Assembly: GCA_947066955.1 (NCBI GenBank)
Contig: CAMTAF010000014.1
Location: 1 to 49,208 of the forward strand
Reading direction: 5' to 3'
DNA: 49,208 nt
Origin: an uncultured Hungatella sp.
GTDB taxonomy: Bacteria; Bacillota; Clostridia; Lachnospirales; Lachnospiraceae
Shown here: positions 25,135 through 33,247 of the stretch, one piece after another
Numbering within the stretch: position 1 is the first letter of the stretch
Layout: the number at the start of each line of letters is the position of its first letter
Translations under genes and position numbers: made by a program
The notes under the pieces: generated by a model
What the model was told of the DNA's origin: nothing
Databases searched by the model: none
Seen by the model: only the letters and a program-made list of their open reading frames with translations

Positions 25135-26517
25135 TTATTGATATTTCGAACTGATGGTGATGGTTTTGCCCTCAGCGACAACCTTCAGTCCGTCTGTCAG
25201 ATTCACGGTCTCCTGAAATCCCAGAGGGAGTTCGGTTCCGTCAGGAGAGATAACGGTCCACTCTTGATTCGAAGTATTCTGAAGAGACGGCTTGTTTCGG
25301 ATGCGGGCGAATCGTCCGGCCTCTTCTGAGTAAAAGTCCTCCCGCCCCAAACCGGAATCAGGGTCCAGCTGACAGCGGTAGATGGTGCTTCCCATGAACA
25401 GGGGATAGCACTCCTCATCAATATAATAGTACATGGGCGGTTTCAGCACAGTGTCACAGCCCTTTTTCCGGCACTTCTGGTCGCCGGACTGCCAGATGTT
25501 CTCTGCGCCGCAGGATGGACAGGAGACAATCAGGCTTCTCATTCTTGCGAATATGTGATACCACCGCTCTAAGGGGATGGGGGCTTTCTCGCCATTTAAC
25601 ACTTCCTGGCAAAACGCGTCAGAAAAGGCATCCCCCACATAATCCGGATACAGTTTCCAGAAATTGATCAGATAGCTATGTAATCCCGGAACAGGCCGGT
25701 TGGATTGATTGCTGTCATCATAGGAAAAACAGGGCTGACTGCCATAGATCTCTTTTTTGGCTCTCTCGTCCATAACAGGGCGGGAAGCGGCCCGGTACCC
25801 TTCCAGGGGGTGGTTGAGATACAAGATCTCAAACAGCAAAGCGGCCAGCATATAGTCGGACGCCTGTCTGTCAGGAGCTTTTTTATTCATAACACAGGCA
25901 GGAGGAAGCATGCGGCTGGAGGAGGCAGGGCGCCACCCCCCATTATTCGCCCCTTTTCCCTTGCCCTTTGCGGCAAATTCCATGTTGGTTATGAGGATGC
26001 GTCCTGTCTTGGCCTGTATAAAGATATCATCCTCCGTCATGTGGAGAAAATTGTAGTTCTTTTTTCTCAGCTGAGAAAAGGCGGTGATCAGGCACAGAGC
26101 GGTATTGACCATGGAGAGCCAGTTCCCGAATGTACACTTCCGTTCCATAAAATCTGCCAGAGACCTGTAGGCAAGAGGGGAATCTTTCTCCTTCTCCGCT
26201 GCCCGGTAGGTCAGAAAATCGCTGTTGTCTATGACGTAACACAGGGAGCCGCCGGCCTCCATCTTCGAGATATCCGCGGGCCAGAGGAAGGATCTTCCCG
26301 GCGACTCCTGTTCAAGATGAGCGGTCAGATTTTCGTACATCTGTCTCCCGCATCCAATCCTCCCCAGTTCTTCCCTGGAAAACCACTTGACCAGGCATGG
26401 ATTCCCCTCATACTCAGCGGTCCTGACAGTTCCGAACCCTGGCTGGGCAATAAAATTGATATCTTCCGAAATACGGATCTTTTTTCCTTTTACACTGTCG
26501 ATTTCGATTCCATCCAT
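25135..26517 (-). CDS. Degenerate protein kinase with zinc ribbon and C-terminal beta domain
   Basis: This 460-residue protein has the layout of a protein kinase: a glycine loop (AQPGFGTVRTAEYEG, about 23-37), PCLVKWFS with the ATP Lys, and a C-lobe with DYMLAALLFEILYLNHPLEG. The catalytic loop reads FLHMTEDDIFI where HxDxxxxNI is expected, and the DFG position reads NMEF, so catalytic and metal residues are missing and it is probably a pseudokinase. A zinc ribbon follows (CPSCGAENIW with CRKKGC, about 335-360), then a beta-rich end (SNQEWTVISPDGTELPLG) that could be FHA-like. Kinases with a C-terminal zinc ribbon accompany VWA and PP2C proteins in TerY-P-type sets. It is the first gene of the envelope operon. 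Confidence 0.82.
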   Translation of the reverse strand: MDGIEIDSVKGKKIRISEDINFIAQPGFGTVRTAEYEGNPCLVKWFSREELGRIGCGRQMYENLTAHLEQESPGRSFLWPADISKMEAGGSLCYVIDNSDFLTYRAAEKEKDSPLAYRSLADFMERKCTFGNWLSMVNTALCLITAFSQLRKKNYNFLHMTEDDIFIQAKTGRILITNMEFAAKGKGKGANNGGWRPASSSRMLPPACVMNKKAPDRQASDYMLAALLFEILYLNHPLEGYRAASRPVMDERAKKEIYGSQPCFSYDDSNQSNRPVPGLHSYLINFWKLYPDYVGDAFSDAFCQEVLNGEKAPIPLERWYHIFARMRSLIVSCPSCGAENIWQSGDQKCRKKGCDTVLKPPMYYYIDEECYPLFMGSTIYRCQLDPDSGLGREDFYSEEAGRFARIRNKPSLQNTSNQEWTVISPDGTELPLGFQETVNLTDGLKVVAEGKTITISSKYQ

Positions 26518-26580
26518 ACCATTCTCCTCCCTTCTAATGAATATTTTACACTATATTCAAAAAAAGTCTATACCTTTGAC

Positions 26581-26609
26581 ATTATAACAATTTATGAAAT
26601 AAAATGCAA
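26581..26609 (-). promoter_or_regulatory. Promoter of the envelope (kinase-PP2C-VWA) operon
   Basis: On the minus strand TTGCAT (26604-26609) and TATAAT (26581-26586) are 17 bp apart, with TG one base before the -10 (extended -10). This predicts a leader of about 57 bases before the kinase-like start, which has GGGAGGAG upstream. A second weaker pair lies nearer the gene, TAGACT and TAAAAT (-10 at 26543-26548). Confidence 0.7.
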
Positions 26610-26693
26610 TATCTATATTGACATCTCACTTATAACCAACGGCTATCAGCGTCGTTCCATAGTTAAAGTTTACCTGATAAAAGAATAAAAAAG

Positions 26694-26710
26694 GTCGCTC
26701 AGAAAGCGAC
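26694..26710. promoter_or_regulatory. Third copy of the GTCGCT palindrome, in the divergent region
   Basis: GTCGCT (26694-26699) and AGCGAC (26705-26710) match the palindrome found in both ~160-bp repeats, including the following AAAT. Here it lies between the divergent envelope operon and the amidohydrolase gene. On the minus strand it is followed by CTTTTTT, so it could also act as a terminator for leftward transcripts. The rest of the 347-base gap holds the two promoters and a repeat. Confidence 0.5.
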
Positions 26711-26745
26711 AAATTGAAAAACCGATAAAAATACCCAAAACGTTT

Positions 26746-26774
26746 TTCCCACAGAGAACATCCTGTGGTATAAT
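26746..26774 (+). promoter_or_regulatory. Promoter of the amidohydrolase gene
   Basis: TTCCCA (26746-26751) and TATAAT (26769-26774) are 17 bp apart on the plus strand, giving a leader of about 85 bases before the ATG at 26865. The leader contains the repeat at 26769-26829 and the ribosome site AAAGGAA. Confidence 0.6.
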
Positions 26775-26829
26775 GGAAGCGTGCTGATACACGCGCAGAT
26801 CTAACGGGTGGTGACCTGTTATAATAGGA
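26769..26829 (+). repeat. Flanking repeat, upstream copy
   Basis: The pattern TATAAT, GGAAGCGTGCTGAT, then CAGATC and CGGGTGGTGAC, ending in a new TATAATAGG, is matched at 28027-28097 on the other side of the amidohydrolase gene. The end of this copy starts a second partial unit (TATAATAGGAAGCGTGCC). GCGTG and CACGC inside can form a small stem. Confidence 0.6.
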
Positions 26830-26864
26830 AGCGTGCCTAAATAAAAAAGAAAGGAAATGACTAC

Positions 26865-28031
26865 ATGATAACTGTATTTGTTCATGGGAATATTGTGGAT
26901 GTGATCAATGGGACTCTGATCCAGGACGGAACCGTGCTGACAGAGGATGGGATCATCAGGGAAGTGGGGATTGATGTTGAGATTCCGGAGGGAGCTCTGG
27001 TCATTGATCTGGAAGGAAAGACGCTGACGCCAGGGCTATTCAACTGTCATGTACATATGTGTTCGGACGCGGGGACCGGCGTGAGGGAACACATCAGCCA
27101 GGCTGCCCAGACCATCCGGGCTATTGGAAATTTAAAGACTCTGCTGAATTCCGGGGTTACCTACATCCGGGATGCAGGCGCTCCGGCTTACATTGATGTG
27201 GATCTGCACAACGCCCAGATGGCAGGTACCATCCTGGCTCCGGAGATGCAGACTGCCTGCCGCTGCATCTGCATGACCGGCGGTCACGGCCACTCGGAAG
27301 GCAGGGAGGCCGACGGGCCCGACGACTGCCGCAAGGCTGCCAGGGAGCAGTTGAAGGCCGGGGCGAACTGGATCAAGGTCATGGCTACAGGCGGGGTTAT
27401 GACAAAGGGCGTGGAGCCGGGATCCCCTCAGCTGACAGAGGAGGAGCTGCGGGCCGCGATCGAGGAGGCCCACAAGGCTGGGGCCAAGACCTTCACCCAC
27501 GCTCAGGGCATGGAGGGTATTAAAAATGCCCTGCGGGCCGGAGTGGATTCCATTGAGCACGGCTTTTTTATGGACGACTGGTGCTTCGATTTCATGAAAG
27601 AACACAATGTCTTCTATGTCCCGACCCTGGCTGCCCCCTACTGGATCAAGAAATACGGAACAGACGCAGGGATCCCCGACTACATGGTCCGCAAGGTGGA
27701 GAACACCATTGAAGCCCACGCAGACACGTTCCGCAGGGCCCATAAAGCAGGGGTAAAGATCGCTCTGGGCACAGACGCCGGAACGCCGTTTAACAAATAC
27801 GACATGACGGCATTTGAGGCCGTTCTCATGGTACAAAACGGCATGACTCCCATGGAGGCGATCCGGTGCGGCACCATCAACGCGGCGGAGCTTCTTGGGG
27901 TAAAGGACACCCACGGCTCCGTCACCCCCGGAAAGAAGGCGAATTTCGCGGTATTTGAGAGGAATCCCTTAGAGGATATCGAAGCCCTTTTACACTGCTC
28001 CATGACCGTGCTTTCCGGAAAGGTGGTATAA
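26865..28031 (+). CDS. Metal-dependent amidohydrolase (imidazolonepropionase / Xaa-Pro dipeptidase-like)
   Basis: This 388-residue amidohydrolase-superfamily enzyme has the usual residues: HVH in LFNCHVHM, the metal-bridging Lys in GANWIKVMATGG, His in FTHAQG and SIEHGF, and Asp in LGTDAGTPF. N- and C-terminal strands form the small beta-sandwich domain. The closest groups are the prolidase-like amidohydrolases often annotated as imidazolonepropionase or related; the exact substrate cannot be told. It is a single-gene unit with its own promoter and a hairpin terminator after it, and is flanked by two copies of a ~65-bp repeat. GC content and codon use fit the housekeeping side rather than the island. 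Confidence 0.88.
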   Translation: MITVFVHGNIVDVINGTLIQDGTVLTEDGIIREVGIDVEIPEGALVIDLEGKTLTPGLFNCHVHMCSDAGTGVREHISQAAQTIRAIGNLKTLLNSGVTYIRDAGAPAYIDVDLHNAQMAGTILAPEMQTACRCICMTGGHGHSEGREADGPDDCRKAAREQLKAGANWIKVMATGGVMTKGVEPGSPQLTEEELRAAIEEAHKAGAKTFTHAQGMEGIKNALRAGVDSIEHGFFMDDWCFDFMKEHNVFYVPTLAAPYWIKKYGTDAGIPDYMVRKVENTIEAHADTFRRAHKAGVKIALGTDAGTPFNKYDMTAFEAVLMVQNGMTPMEAIRCGTINAAELLGVKDTHGSVTPGKKANFAVFERNPLEDIEALLHCSMTVLSGKVV

Positions 28032-28097
28032 TATAATAGGAAACACGCTGATGTGCACCCAGGTCAGCACCCTGGCGGGTGGTGACATTACATAATA
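28027..28097 (+). repeat. Flanking repeat, downstream copy
   Basis: This copy begins in the stop codon of the amidohydrolase gene and reads TATAATATAATAGGAAACAC, then GCTGATGTGC, CCAGGTCAGCACCCTGG and CGGGTGGTGAC. CCAGG and CCTGG form a stem. It matches 26769-26829 at most positions, with an insertion in the middle. Confidence 0.6.
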
Positions 28098-28098
28098 T

Positions 28099-28126
28099 GA
28101 GCAGGGAAGATTCGTCTTCCCTGCTC
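28099..28126. terminator. Hairpin terminator between converging genes
   Basis: GAGCAGGGAAGA (28099-28110) and TCTTCCCTGCTC (28115-28126) form a perfect 12-bp stem with a TTCG loop, followed by GATTATTTT on the plus strand. It ends the amidohydrolase transcript and probably also serves pepT from the other side. Confidence 0.85.
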
Positions 28127-28133
28127 GATTATT

Positions 28134-29363
28134 TTACTGCTGTTCAAATTTTTTGACAATGGCAAGGAGAAGCTCTGTAGTCTTTTCCATTGCCTGGACG
28201 GTGATGTACTCGAACTTGCCGTGGAAATTGTGGCCGCCGGTGCAGAGATTGGGACAGGGGAGACCTCTGTGGGACAGGGTGGCCCCGTCTGTGCCGCCGC
28301 GGATGGGGGAGATGACGGGCTCGATGCCCAAGTCCTTCATGGCTGACTTGGCGAGGTCAATGAGGTACATGTGATCCTTGATCTTTTCTTTCATATTAAA
28401 ATAGGTGTCTTTTATAGTCAGTTCAATGGTGCCCTGGCCGTACTTCTGGTTCATGTAGTCTGCCACCCGCTGCATGTAGGCTTTTTTCTCCAGGAATTTG
28501 TCCATATCGTGGTCCCGGATGATGTAATCCATAACAACGGTTTCCACGCATCCGGAAATAGTGTCTAAGTGGAAGAAGCCCTCGTAGCCTTCTGTGTACA
28601 TGGGATTGTCGAACACGGGAAGCATGTTCTGGAATTCCATGGCCATGAGGATGGCATTTTTCATCTTTCCCTTTGAAGAGCCGGGATGGATGCTGAGTCC
28701 GTGGACAATGACTTTTCCTGAGGCGGCATTGAAGTTCTCGTACTCTAAGCCTCCTAAGGCGCCTCCGTCCACCGTGTAGGCCACATCGGCGCCAAAGCCC
28801 GGGATGTCAAAAAGCTCCGGCCCTCTCCCCACTTCCTCGTCAGGGGTAAAGCCCACCTTGATGGTGCCGTGGGGGATCTCCGGGTGTTCTAAAAGGTACT
28901 GGGCGAGAGCCATGATCTCAGCGATCCCGGCCTTGTCGTCCGCCCCTAAAAGGGTGGTGCCGTCGGTAGTGATCAGATCCTGCCCCACATAGTTGAGAAG
29001 ATCCGGATACTGCTCCGGCCCCATGGAAAGGCCTGTCTCCTGGTTCATGACAACAGCCTTTCCGTCATAGTTGTTGAAGAACTGGGGATTTACCCCGGCC
29101 CCTGAGTAGGCGCAGGAAGTGTCCATGTGGGCGATAAAGCCCAGAACGGGAATCTTTTTGTCCGTGGTGGCCGGGATGGTGCCGTAGACATAGGCGTGGT
29201 CGTCTATTTTCACGTCCGCTGCTCCCATGCTCTTAAGCTCCTGGGCCAGGATGTTGGCAAGGTCTTTCTGTTTTTCAGTGCTGGGGATAGACTCCTGCTC
29301 CGGCTGGGACATAGTGTCCACCTTGATGTATCTAAGAAAACGTTCTAATACAGTTGTGTTCAT
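28134..29363 (-). CDS. pepT: Peptidase T (tripeptide aminopeptidase)
   Basis: This 409-residue cytosolic zinc peptidase removes the N-terminal residue from tripeptides. M20-family motifs are present: GFIAHMDTS (zinc His and catalytic Asp), [15 protein letters not shown] (bridging Asp), [10 protein letters not shown] (general base Glu) and the C-terminal [12 protein letters not shown] (zinc His). Length matches the family. The ATG at 29363 has AGGAGG upstream. Two palindromic repeats separate it from hisIE upstream; whether it shares that transcript is open. Confidence 0.96.
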   Translation of the reverse strand: MNTTVLERFLRYIKVDTMSQPEQESIPSTEKQKDLANILAQELKSMGAADVKIDDHAYVYGTIPATTDKKIPVLGFIAHMDTSCAYSGAGVNPQFFNNYDGKAVVMNQETGLSMGPEQYPDLLNYVGQDLITTDGTTLLGADDKAGIAEIMALAQYLLEHPEIPHGTIKVGFTPDEEVGRGPELFDIPGFGADVAYTVDGGALGGLEYENFNAASGKVIVHGLSIHPGSSKGKMKNAILMAMEFQNMLPVFDNPMYTEGYEGFFHLDTISGCVETVVMDYIIRDHDMDKFLEKKAYMQRVADYMNQKYGQGTIELTIKDTYFNMKEKIKDHMYLIDLAKSAMKDLGIEPVISPIRGGTDGATLSHRGLPCPNLCTGGHNFHGKFEYITVQAMEKTTELLLAIVKKFEQQ

Positions 29364-29385
29364 TGCTGATTCCTCCTATTCTATG

Positions 29386-29467
29386 GTAACGGCACGCGCC
29401 GCATTCGCGGCACCTGCCAGGTCGTCGGAAGGCATCTTAAGAAACGCTTGCGCGTTTGCCTTCCTCC
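29386..29467 (-). repeat. Intercistronic palindromic repeat, copy next to pepT
   Basis: On the minus strand this ~82-bp unit begins with GGAGGAAGGC, folds AAACGC on GCGTTT within a GGAAGGC/GCCTTCC stem, and then has a GC hairpin (GTGCCGCG...GCGGCGCG). It is one of three full copies and two partial copies in the his region, all in the same orientation. Confidence 0.8.
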
Positions 29468-29474
29468 TGTTCAA

Positions 29475-29556
29475 GGAAACGGCACGCGCCGCTTTGCGGC
29501 ACCTGCCAGGTCGTCGGAAGGCATCCTAAGAAACGCTTACGCGTTTGCCTTCCTCC
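29475..29556 (-). repeat. Intercistronic palindromic repeat, copy next to hisIE
   Basis: Nearly identical to the neighbouring copy and joined to it by a short spacer (TGTTCAA). It starts three bases after the hisIE stop codon. Confidence 0.8.
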
Positions 29557-29558
29557 TC

Positions 29559-30866
29559 TCATCGGTTGGCGAGTTCTTCCATGATTTCTTCCCAGCTGAT
29601 CCCTTTGTCTGCCATGAGCACCATCATGTGATACAGAAAGTCCGATATCTCGTATTTGATCTCCTCGGGGTCAGGATTCTTGGCTGCAATGACGATCTCT
29701 GTGGCCTCCTCCCCGATCTTTTTTAAGATCTTGTCAATCCCTTTGTCAAAAAGATAGTTGGTGTAGGAGCCCTCTTTCGGATGCTCTTTTCTGTCAAGGA
29801 TCACGGCAAACACGTCTTCAAAGACTTTTAAGGGATTGGTGTCCTTGTACTCTTTGCGGGCCAGGGTCTTAAAAAAGCAGGACCTGGCTCCTGTGTGGCA
29901 GGCAGCGCCGATCTGCTTCACCTTTGCCAGGATGGTGTCATTGTCACAGTCTAAGTGAAGGGACTTGACATACTGGTAATGGCCGGAGGTCTCCCCCTTG
30001 AGCCAGAGGCTTTGGCGGCTTCGGCTGTAGTAAGTCATCTTTCCTGTCTTTAAGGTGTGCTCAAAGGCCTCCCGGTTCATGTAGGCCAGCATCAGCACCT
30101 GTGAAGTCTTGTAATCCTGGACAATGGCCGGGATAAGGCCCTCCGAGTTCAGCTTAAACTCTTCCCAGCGGATCTCGCTCTCAAAGGTATCCACCGCGAT
30201 GCCTCTCTGCTTCAGCTCCTGCTTTAAATTCATGCAGTTTTGGGGGCCCGGTTCCGGGGAGGTGAGGATGACTCCCTCGATCTGGGGCGCCCGCAGGTAG
30301 GAGGCAATATCTGCTGGGGAATCCTGGCTGCAGAAAGCCAGCATGGGCATGTGATGTCCCAGAAGGGCTGACAGGGTGCTGTCGGGGAGCAGTCCGTCCT
30401 CCCCCTCAAAGCAGTCTAAGATCAGCATGGAGGCTCCCAGCTGTCCGAATTCTTCCGCTCTGTCTAAATAGGGGAAATCCGGGATGCAGGCGTAGATCTT
30501 TTCACTGCCAAAACGGTGGGATCCCTCTTTGATCAGATCGATGTTGTCCTCGCAGGAAACATTGAGAAATACGGCTTTTGCGCCGGCATAGAGATATTTT
30601 TTGATATCCTCCAGGCGTTTTACACGCCCTCCGGCGATGATGGGGATATCCACGGCCCTGGCGATCTCTTTGATCATCAGGATCGTCCGCTCATGGTCCT
30701 CGTCGGTCTGGGAGAGATCCCGGATCAGAAGTTCGTCTGCCCCGCTGTCGCTGTAATAGCGGCTCAGGGTCAGAAGATCTTCTTTCAGATATCCATGGTC
30801 CGGCCCCAGGCTTACTGCCTGACCATTCAGGCAGCCAACCCCCGGTATCAATTTTTTACAGGTCAT
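29559..30866 (-). CDS. hisI: HisIE with an N-terminal degenerate HisF-like barrel
   Basis: The start [11 protein letters not shown] at 30866 has GGGAGG upstream and gives 435 residues; an upstream frame extension is not supported. Residues about 231-340 are phosphoribosyl-AMP cyclohydrolase (HisI) with the zinc motif [13 protein letters not shown] and CHTGARSC. Residues 346-435 are phosphoribosyl-ATP pyrophosphatase (HisE) with [16 protein letters not shown]. The first ~205 residues resemble the HisA/HisF barrel ([31 protein letters not shown]), but the HisF catalytic Asp in the PCLDV position is Gly (IPGVG), so cyclase activity is unlikely. It carries out the second and third steps of histidine synthesis. 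It follows hisA with a 76-base gap that holds a partial repeat. Confidence 0.92.
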   Translation of the reverse strand: MTCKKLIPGVGCLNGQAVSLGPDHGYLKEDLLTLSRYYSDSGADELLIRDLSQTDEDHERTILMIKEIARAVDIPIIAGGRVKRLEDIKKYLYAGAKAVFLNVSCEDNIDLIKEGSHRFGSEKIYACIPDFPYLDRAEEFGQLGASMLILDCFEGEDGLLPDSTLSALLGHHMPMLAFCSQDSPADIASYLRAPQIEGVILTSPEPGPQNCMNLKQELKQRGIAVDTFESEIRWEEFKLNSEGLIPAIVQDYKTSQVLMLAYMNREAFEHTLKTGKMTYYSRSRQSLWLKGETSGHYQYVKSLHLDCDNDTILAKVKQIGAACHTGARSCFFKTLARKEYKDTNPLKVFEDVFAVILDRKEHPKEGSYTNYLFDKGIDKILKKIGEEATEIVIAAKNPDPEEIKYEISDFLYHMMVLMADKGISWEEIMEELANR

Positions 30867-30886
30867 AAGTATCCTCCCTATTCTGT

Positions 30887-30938
30887 GGAATCGGCACGCG
30901 CCGCTTTGCGTCACCTGCTTGCGCGTTTGCCTTCCTCC
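30887..30938 (-). repeat. Partial intercistronic repeat between hisA and hisIE
   Basis: This shorter copy keeps both ends of the unit (CACGCGCCGCTTTGCG and GCGCGTTTGCCTTCCTCC) but lacks the ~30 bases in between. It begins a few bases after the hisA stop codon. Confidence 0.75.
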
Positions 30939-30942
30939 TAGC

Positions 30943-31659
30943 TTACTGGAAGCGCTCCACGGCTTCCTGCAGCTTGAGCTTTTTCTCATAAAGAGCTTTT
31001 CCGATGATCGCTCCCCTGATCCCCCTGTCATAGAGCTTCTGCAGATCTTCCATGCAGGATACCCCTCCGGAAGCGATAATGTCGAGCCCCGTCTCCTCGG
31101 TCAGCTTCCTGGTGGCTTCCACGTTGGGGCCGGAGAGCATCCCGTCCCGGGAAATATCCGTGTACACCACATGGCGGATGCCGTATTCTTTCATCTTCAG
31201 GCACAGATCCAGGGCCGTGAGGCCGCTGAGCTTCTCCCATCCTTCCACTGCCACCAGACCGTCTTTGGCGTCGATGCCGGCCACGATCTGTTCCGGGCCA
31301 AAGTTCTGGATCAGTTCCAGGATAAATTCCGGATCCTGAGCTGCCCTGGTTCCGATGATCACTCTGCGGACGCCCAGCTCCAGCATGGCCTTTGCCGCTT
31401 CCAGGGTCCGGATTCCTCCGCCTGCCTGGACGGGAACGGATACGGATTCCACGATATCGCGGATAACAAAACGGTTTACACTGTGTCCGGCCAGAGCTCC
31501 ATCCAAGTCCACCAGGTGGAGGAAGGTGGCGCCCTGGGACACCCACATCTTTGCTATGTCAACGGGATCATCTGAGTATACCTTTACATTGTCAAACAAT
31601 CCCTGGGTCAGACGGACGCACTTGCCGTCCTTCATGTCGATTGCCGGATATAGCTGCAT
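30943..31659 (-). CDS. hisA: HisA, ProFAR isomerase
   Basis: The start [17 protein letters not shown] at 31659 has AGGAG upstream and gives 238 residues, normal for HisA. This (beta/alpha)8 barrel isomerises ProFAR to PRFAR. The catalytic Asp in PAIDMKDG (D8) and the second Asp in [10 protein letters not shown] are present, together with the phosphate-binding loops QAGGGIRT and IASGGVS. Its first 68 bases overlap the 3' end of the dus gene in another frame. It is the first his gene of the left his block. Confidence 0.96.
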   Translation of the reverse strand: MQLYPAIDMKDGKCVRLTQGLFDNVKVYSDDPVDIAKMWVSQGATFLHLVDLDGALAGHSVNRFVIRDIVESVSVPVQAGGGIRTLEAAKAMLELGVRRVIIGTRAAQDPEFILELIQNFGPEQIVAGIDAKDGLVAVEGWEKLSGLTALDLCLKMKEYGIRHVVYTDISRDGMLSGPNVEATRKLTEETGLDIIASGGVSCMEDLQKLYDRGIRGAIIGKALYEKKLKLQEAVERFQ

Positions 31660-32680
31660 AGGCGGTTCTCCTTTCGATTTCCCATAGCTCCGGGCACAGA
31701 GGGCAGTTTCGGAACATGGCCGACACGGCTGTCTCGTAGTCGCCGAGAGTCTGGGCTTTCTTGATCTTCTTTCCGTATTTTTCGCCCCCGTCAAAAGCCT
31801 TACAGAGATAGCACCAGATCTCTTTCATCTTAAACAGCACCACCTTTGCCCCCGCTGCCTTTAAGAACTCCTGCCGGTACGCCTCATACAGGCGGTCATG
31901 GAATTCCCTGAGAAGCTGTTTTTCCCCGGACAGAGGGGCCTCTCCTAAGTCTCCAGGCAGACTGCCTGCCCTGTGCCCACCGCTTTCGGGGTCATGAAGA
32001 AGTCCGGGGCAGGCCACCAGCCCGCGGCCCAGCATCACGGCCGGAAGGGAGGGGAAAAGCGCTTCGATCCTCTTGCTGTCCGCTGCGCGGAAAATGTCCC
32101 CATTGTAGCACACAGGACTGCGGCTGTGGGAGAACGCCCATGAGAACATGTCCATGCGGGGAGTATTTTTATACTGATCCTGCTGCACCCGGGGGTGGAT
32201 GATCAGCTCTTCCAGTTCATATTGGTTGTAGATCTCCAGAAGGTGTTCAAATTCCTCTGGCCGCGTCTTTCCAAGCCGGGTCTTTATGGAGATCTTCATA
32301 TCCAGGCCAGAGAAGATCTCATAGAGGAAGGCGTCAAGCTGGTCCGGAAATGCCAGAAAACCAGAGCCCCGTCCCTTGGAGACAACGGTGCCCGAGGGAC
32401 AGCCCAGATTTAAGTTTACCTCCTCATAGCCCATGGACCTGAGGGTTCTGGCTGTCTGGATAAAATAGACGGCATTGTTTGTCAGGATTTGGGGGACAAT
32501 GTATAACCCACTGTTGTGCTTTGGGTCAATGTCCCTGTATTCTTTGGGCGTCAGCTTCCCGTTTTCCGTGGGAGATAAAAACGGGGTGAAATATTTGTCC
32601 ATGGCAGGATAAACGCTGTGGTGGACATTGCGGAACACATAGCCCGTGATCCCCTCCATGGGGGCCATATAATACTTCAT
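31592..32680 (-). CDS. dus: tRNA-dihydrouridine synthase
   Basis: This 362-residue FMN enzyme reduces uridines in tRNA D-loops. Family motifs: MAPMEGITGYVFRN (FMN binding), VNLNLGCPSGTVVSKGRGSGFL (catalytic Cys), KISIKTRLG, IIHPRVQQDQYKN, CYNGDIF and VMLGRGL. The last ~23 residues are encoded in the overlap with hisA and look unlike other members, so the end may have drifted. It begins 18 bases after ybaK. It is of the Firmicute DusB-like type; exact tRNA positions are unknown. Confidence 0.93.
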   Translation of the reverse strand: MKYYMAPMEGITGYVFRNVHHSVYPAMDKYFTPFLSPTENGKLTPKEYRDIDPKHNSGLYIVPQILTNNAVYFIQTARTLRSMGYEEVNLNLGCPSGTVVSKGRGSGFLAFPDQLDAFLYEIFSGLDMKISIKTRLGKTRPEEFEHLLEIYNQYELEELIIHPRVQQDQYKNTPRMDMFSWAFSHSRSPVCYNGDIFRAADSKRIEALFPSLPAVMLGRGLVACPGLLHDPESGGHRAGSLPGDLGEAPLSGEKQLLREFHDRLYEAYRQEFLKAAGAKVVLFKMKEIWCYLCKAFDGGEKYGKKIKKAQTLGDYETAVSAMFRNCPLCPELWEIERRTAYAAISGNRHEGRQVRPSDPGIV

Positions 32681-32698
32681 AGCGGTCAGATACCTCCG

Positions 32699-33172
32699 TC
32701 AGCCCACAGTCACATCCGCGGTTTGATAGGGGATGATTTTGCCCAGCTGGGCGGGTTCCATCTCCACCTGGTATCCGATTTTGCCTGCACTGAAGCAGAA
32801 GGTGGCGCAATTTAAAACGCTCTCGTGGATGGTTGTCTTAAAAAATTTTTTCATCCCAACAGGGGAACATCCGCCGTGAACATACCCTGTGAGGGGGAGA
32901 AGCTCTTTTGCCTTCAGCATGTCAATGGACTTCTCTCCCACCGCTTTTGCCGCTTTCTTTAAATCCAGCTCCTCTGCCACCGGGATGACAAATACATAGT
33001 GCTGCCCGCTTTTTGCCACAGTCACCAGGGTTTTAAAAACATGGTCCGGGTTCTGGCCTAAGACTGCCGCCACCTCTGTCCCGGAGAGCGCCCCGGCGGC
33101 TGCGTAGGCGTGGCTTTGGTAGGGGATTTTTTTCTGGTCAAGAAGACGCATGACATTGGTTTTTTCTTCCAT
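32699..33172 (-). CDS. ybaK: YbaK/EbsC-type Cys-tRNA(Pro) deacylase
   Basis: The start MEEKTNVMRLLDQ at 33172 has GGGAGG upstream and gives 157 residues. It removes wrongly attached amino acids, mainly Cys, from tRNA-Pro. The family Lys is in DHVFKTLVTV; GYVHGGCSPVGMKK and the C-terminal part with IGYQVEMEPAQLGKII match YbaK. It is in line with dCMP deaminase upstream (75-base gap) and dus downstream. Confidence 0.94.
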   Translation of the reverse strand: MEEKTNVMRLLDQKKIPYQSHAYAAAGALSGTEVAAVLGQNPDHVFKTLVTVAKSGQHYVFVIPVAEELDLKKAAKAVGEKSIDMLKAKELLPLTGYVHGGCSPVGMKKFFKTTIHESVLNCATFCFSAGKIGYQVEMEPAQLGKIIPYQTADVTVG

Positions 33173-33247
33173 TTTTGCCTCCCTGTATTTTTTGGTGATC
33201 GCCACGGTCTATTGTACCCTATTTCTCATATTTGTCAATTGACAGCC

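Noticed and set aside
1..26517. Prophage or integrative element
   Set aside because: No integrase, recombinase, capsid, terminase, relaxase or attachment-site duplication at the edges was seen; the direct repeats are internal and carry promoters.
25705..26688. A 327-residue open frame on the plus strand
   Set aside because: It lies antisense to the kinase-like gene, whose own protein shows clear kinase and zinc-ribbon motifs. The plus-strand translation has no recognisable domain and no good ribosome site.
27132..27914. A 260-residue open frame on the minus strand inside the amidohydrolase gene
   Set aside because: The amidohydrolase frame has all catalytic motifs; the opposite frame is a by-product of its GC-rich codons.
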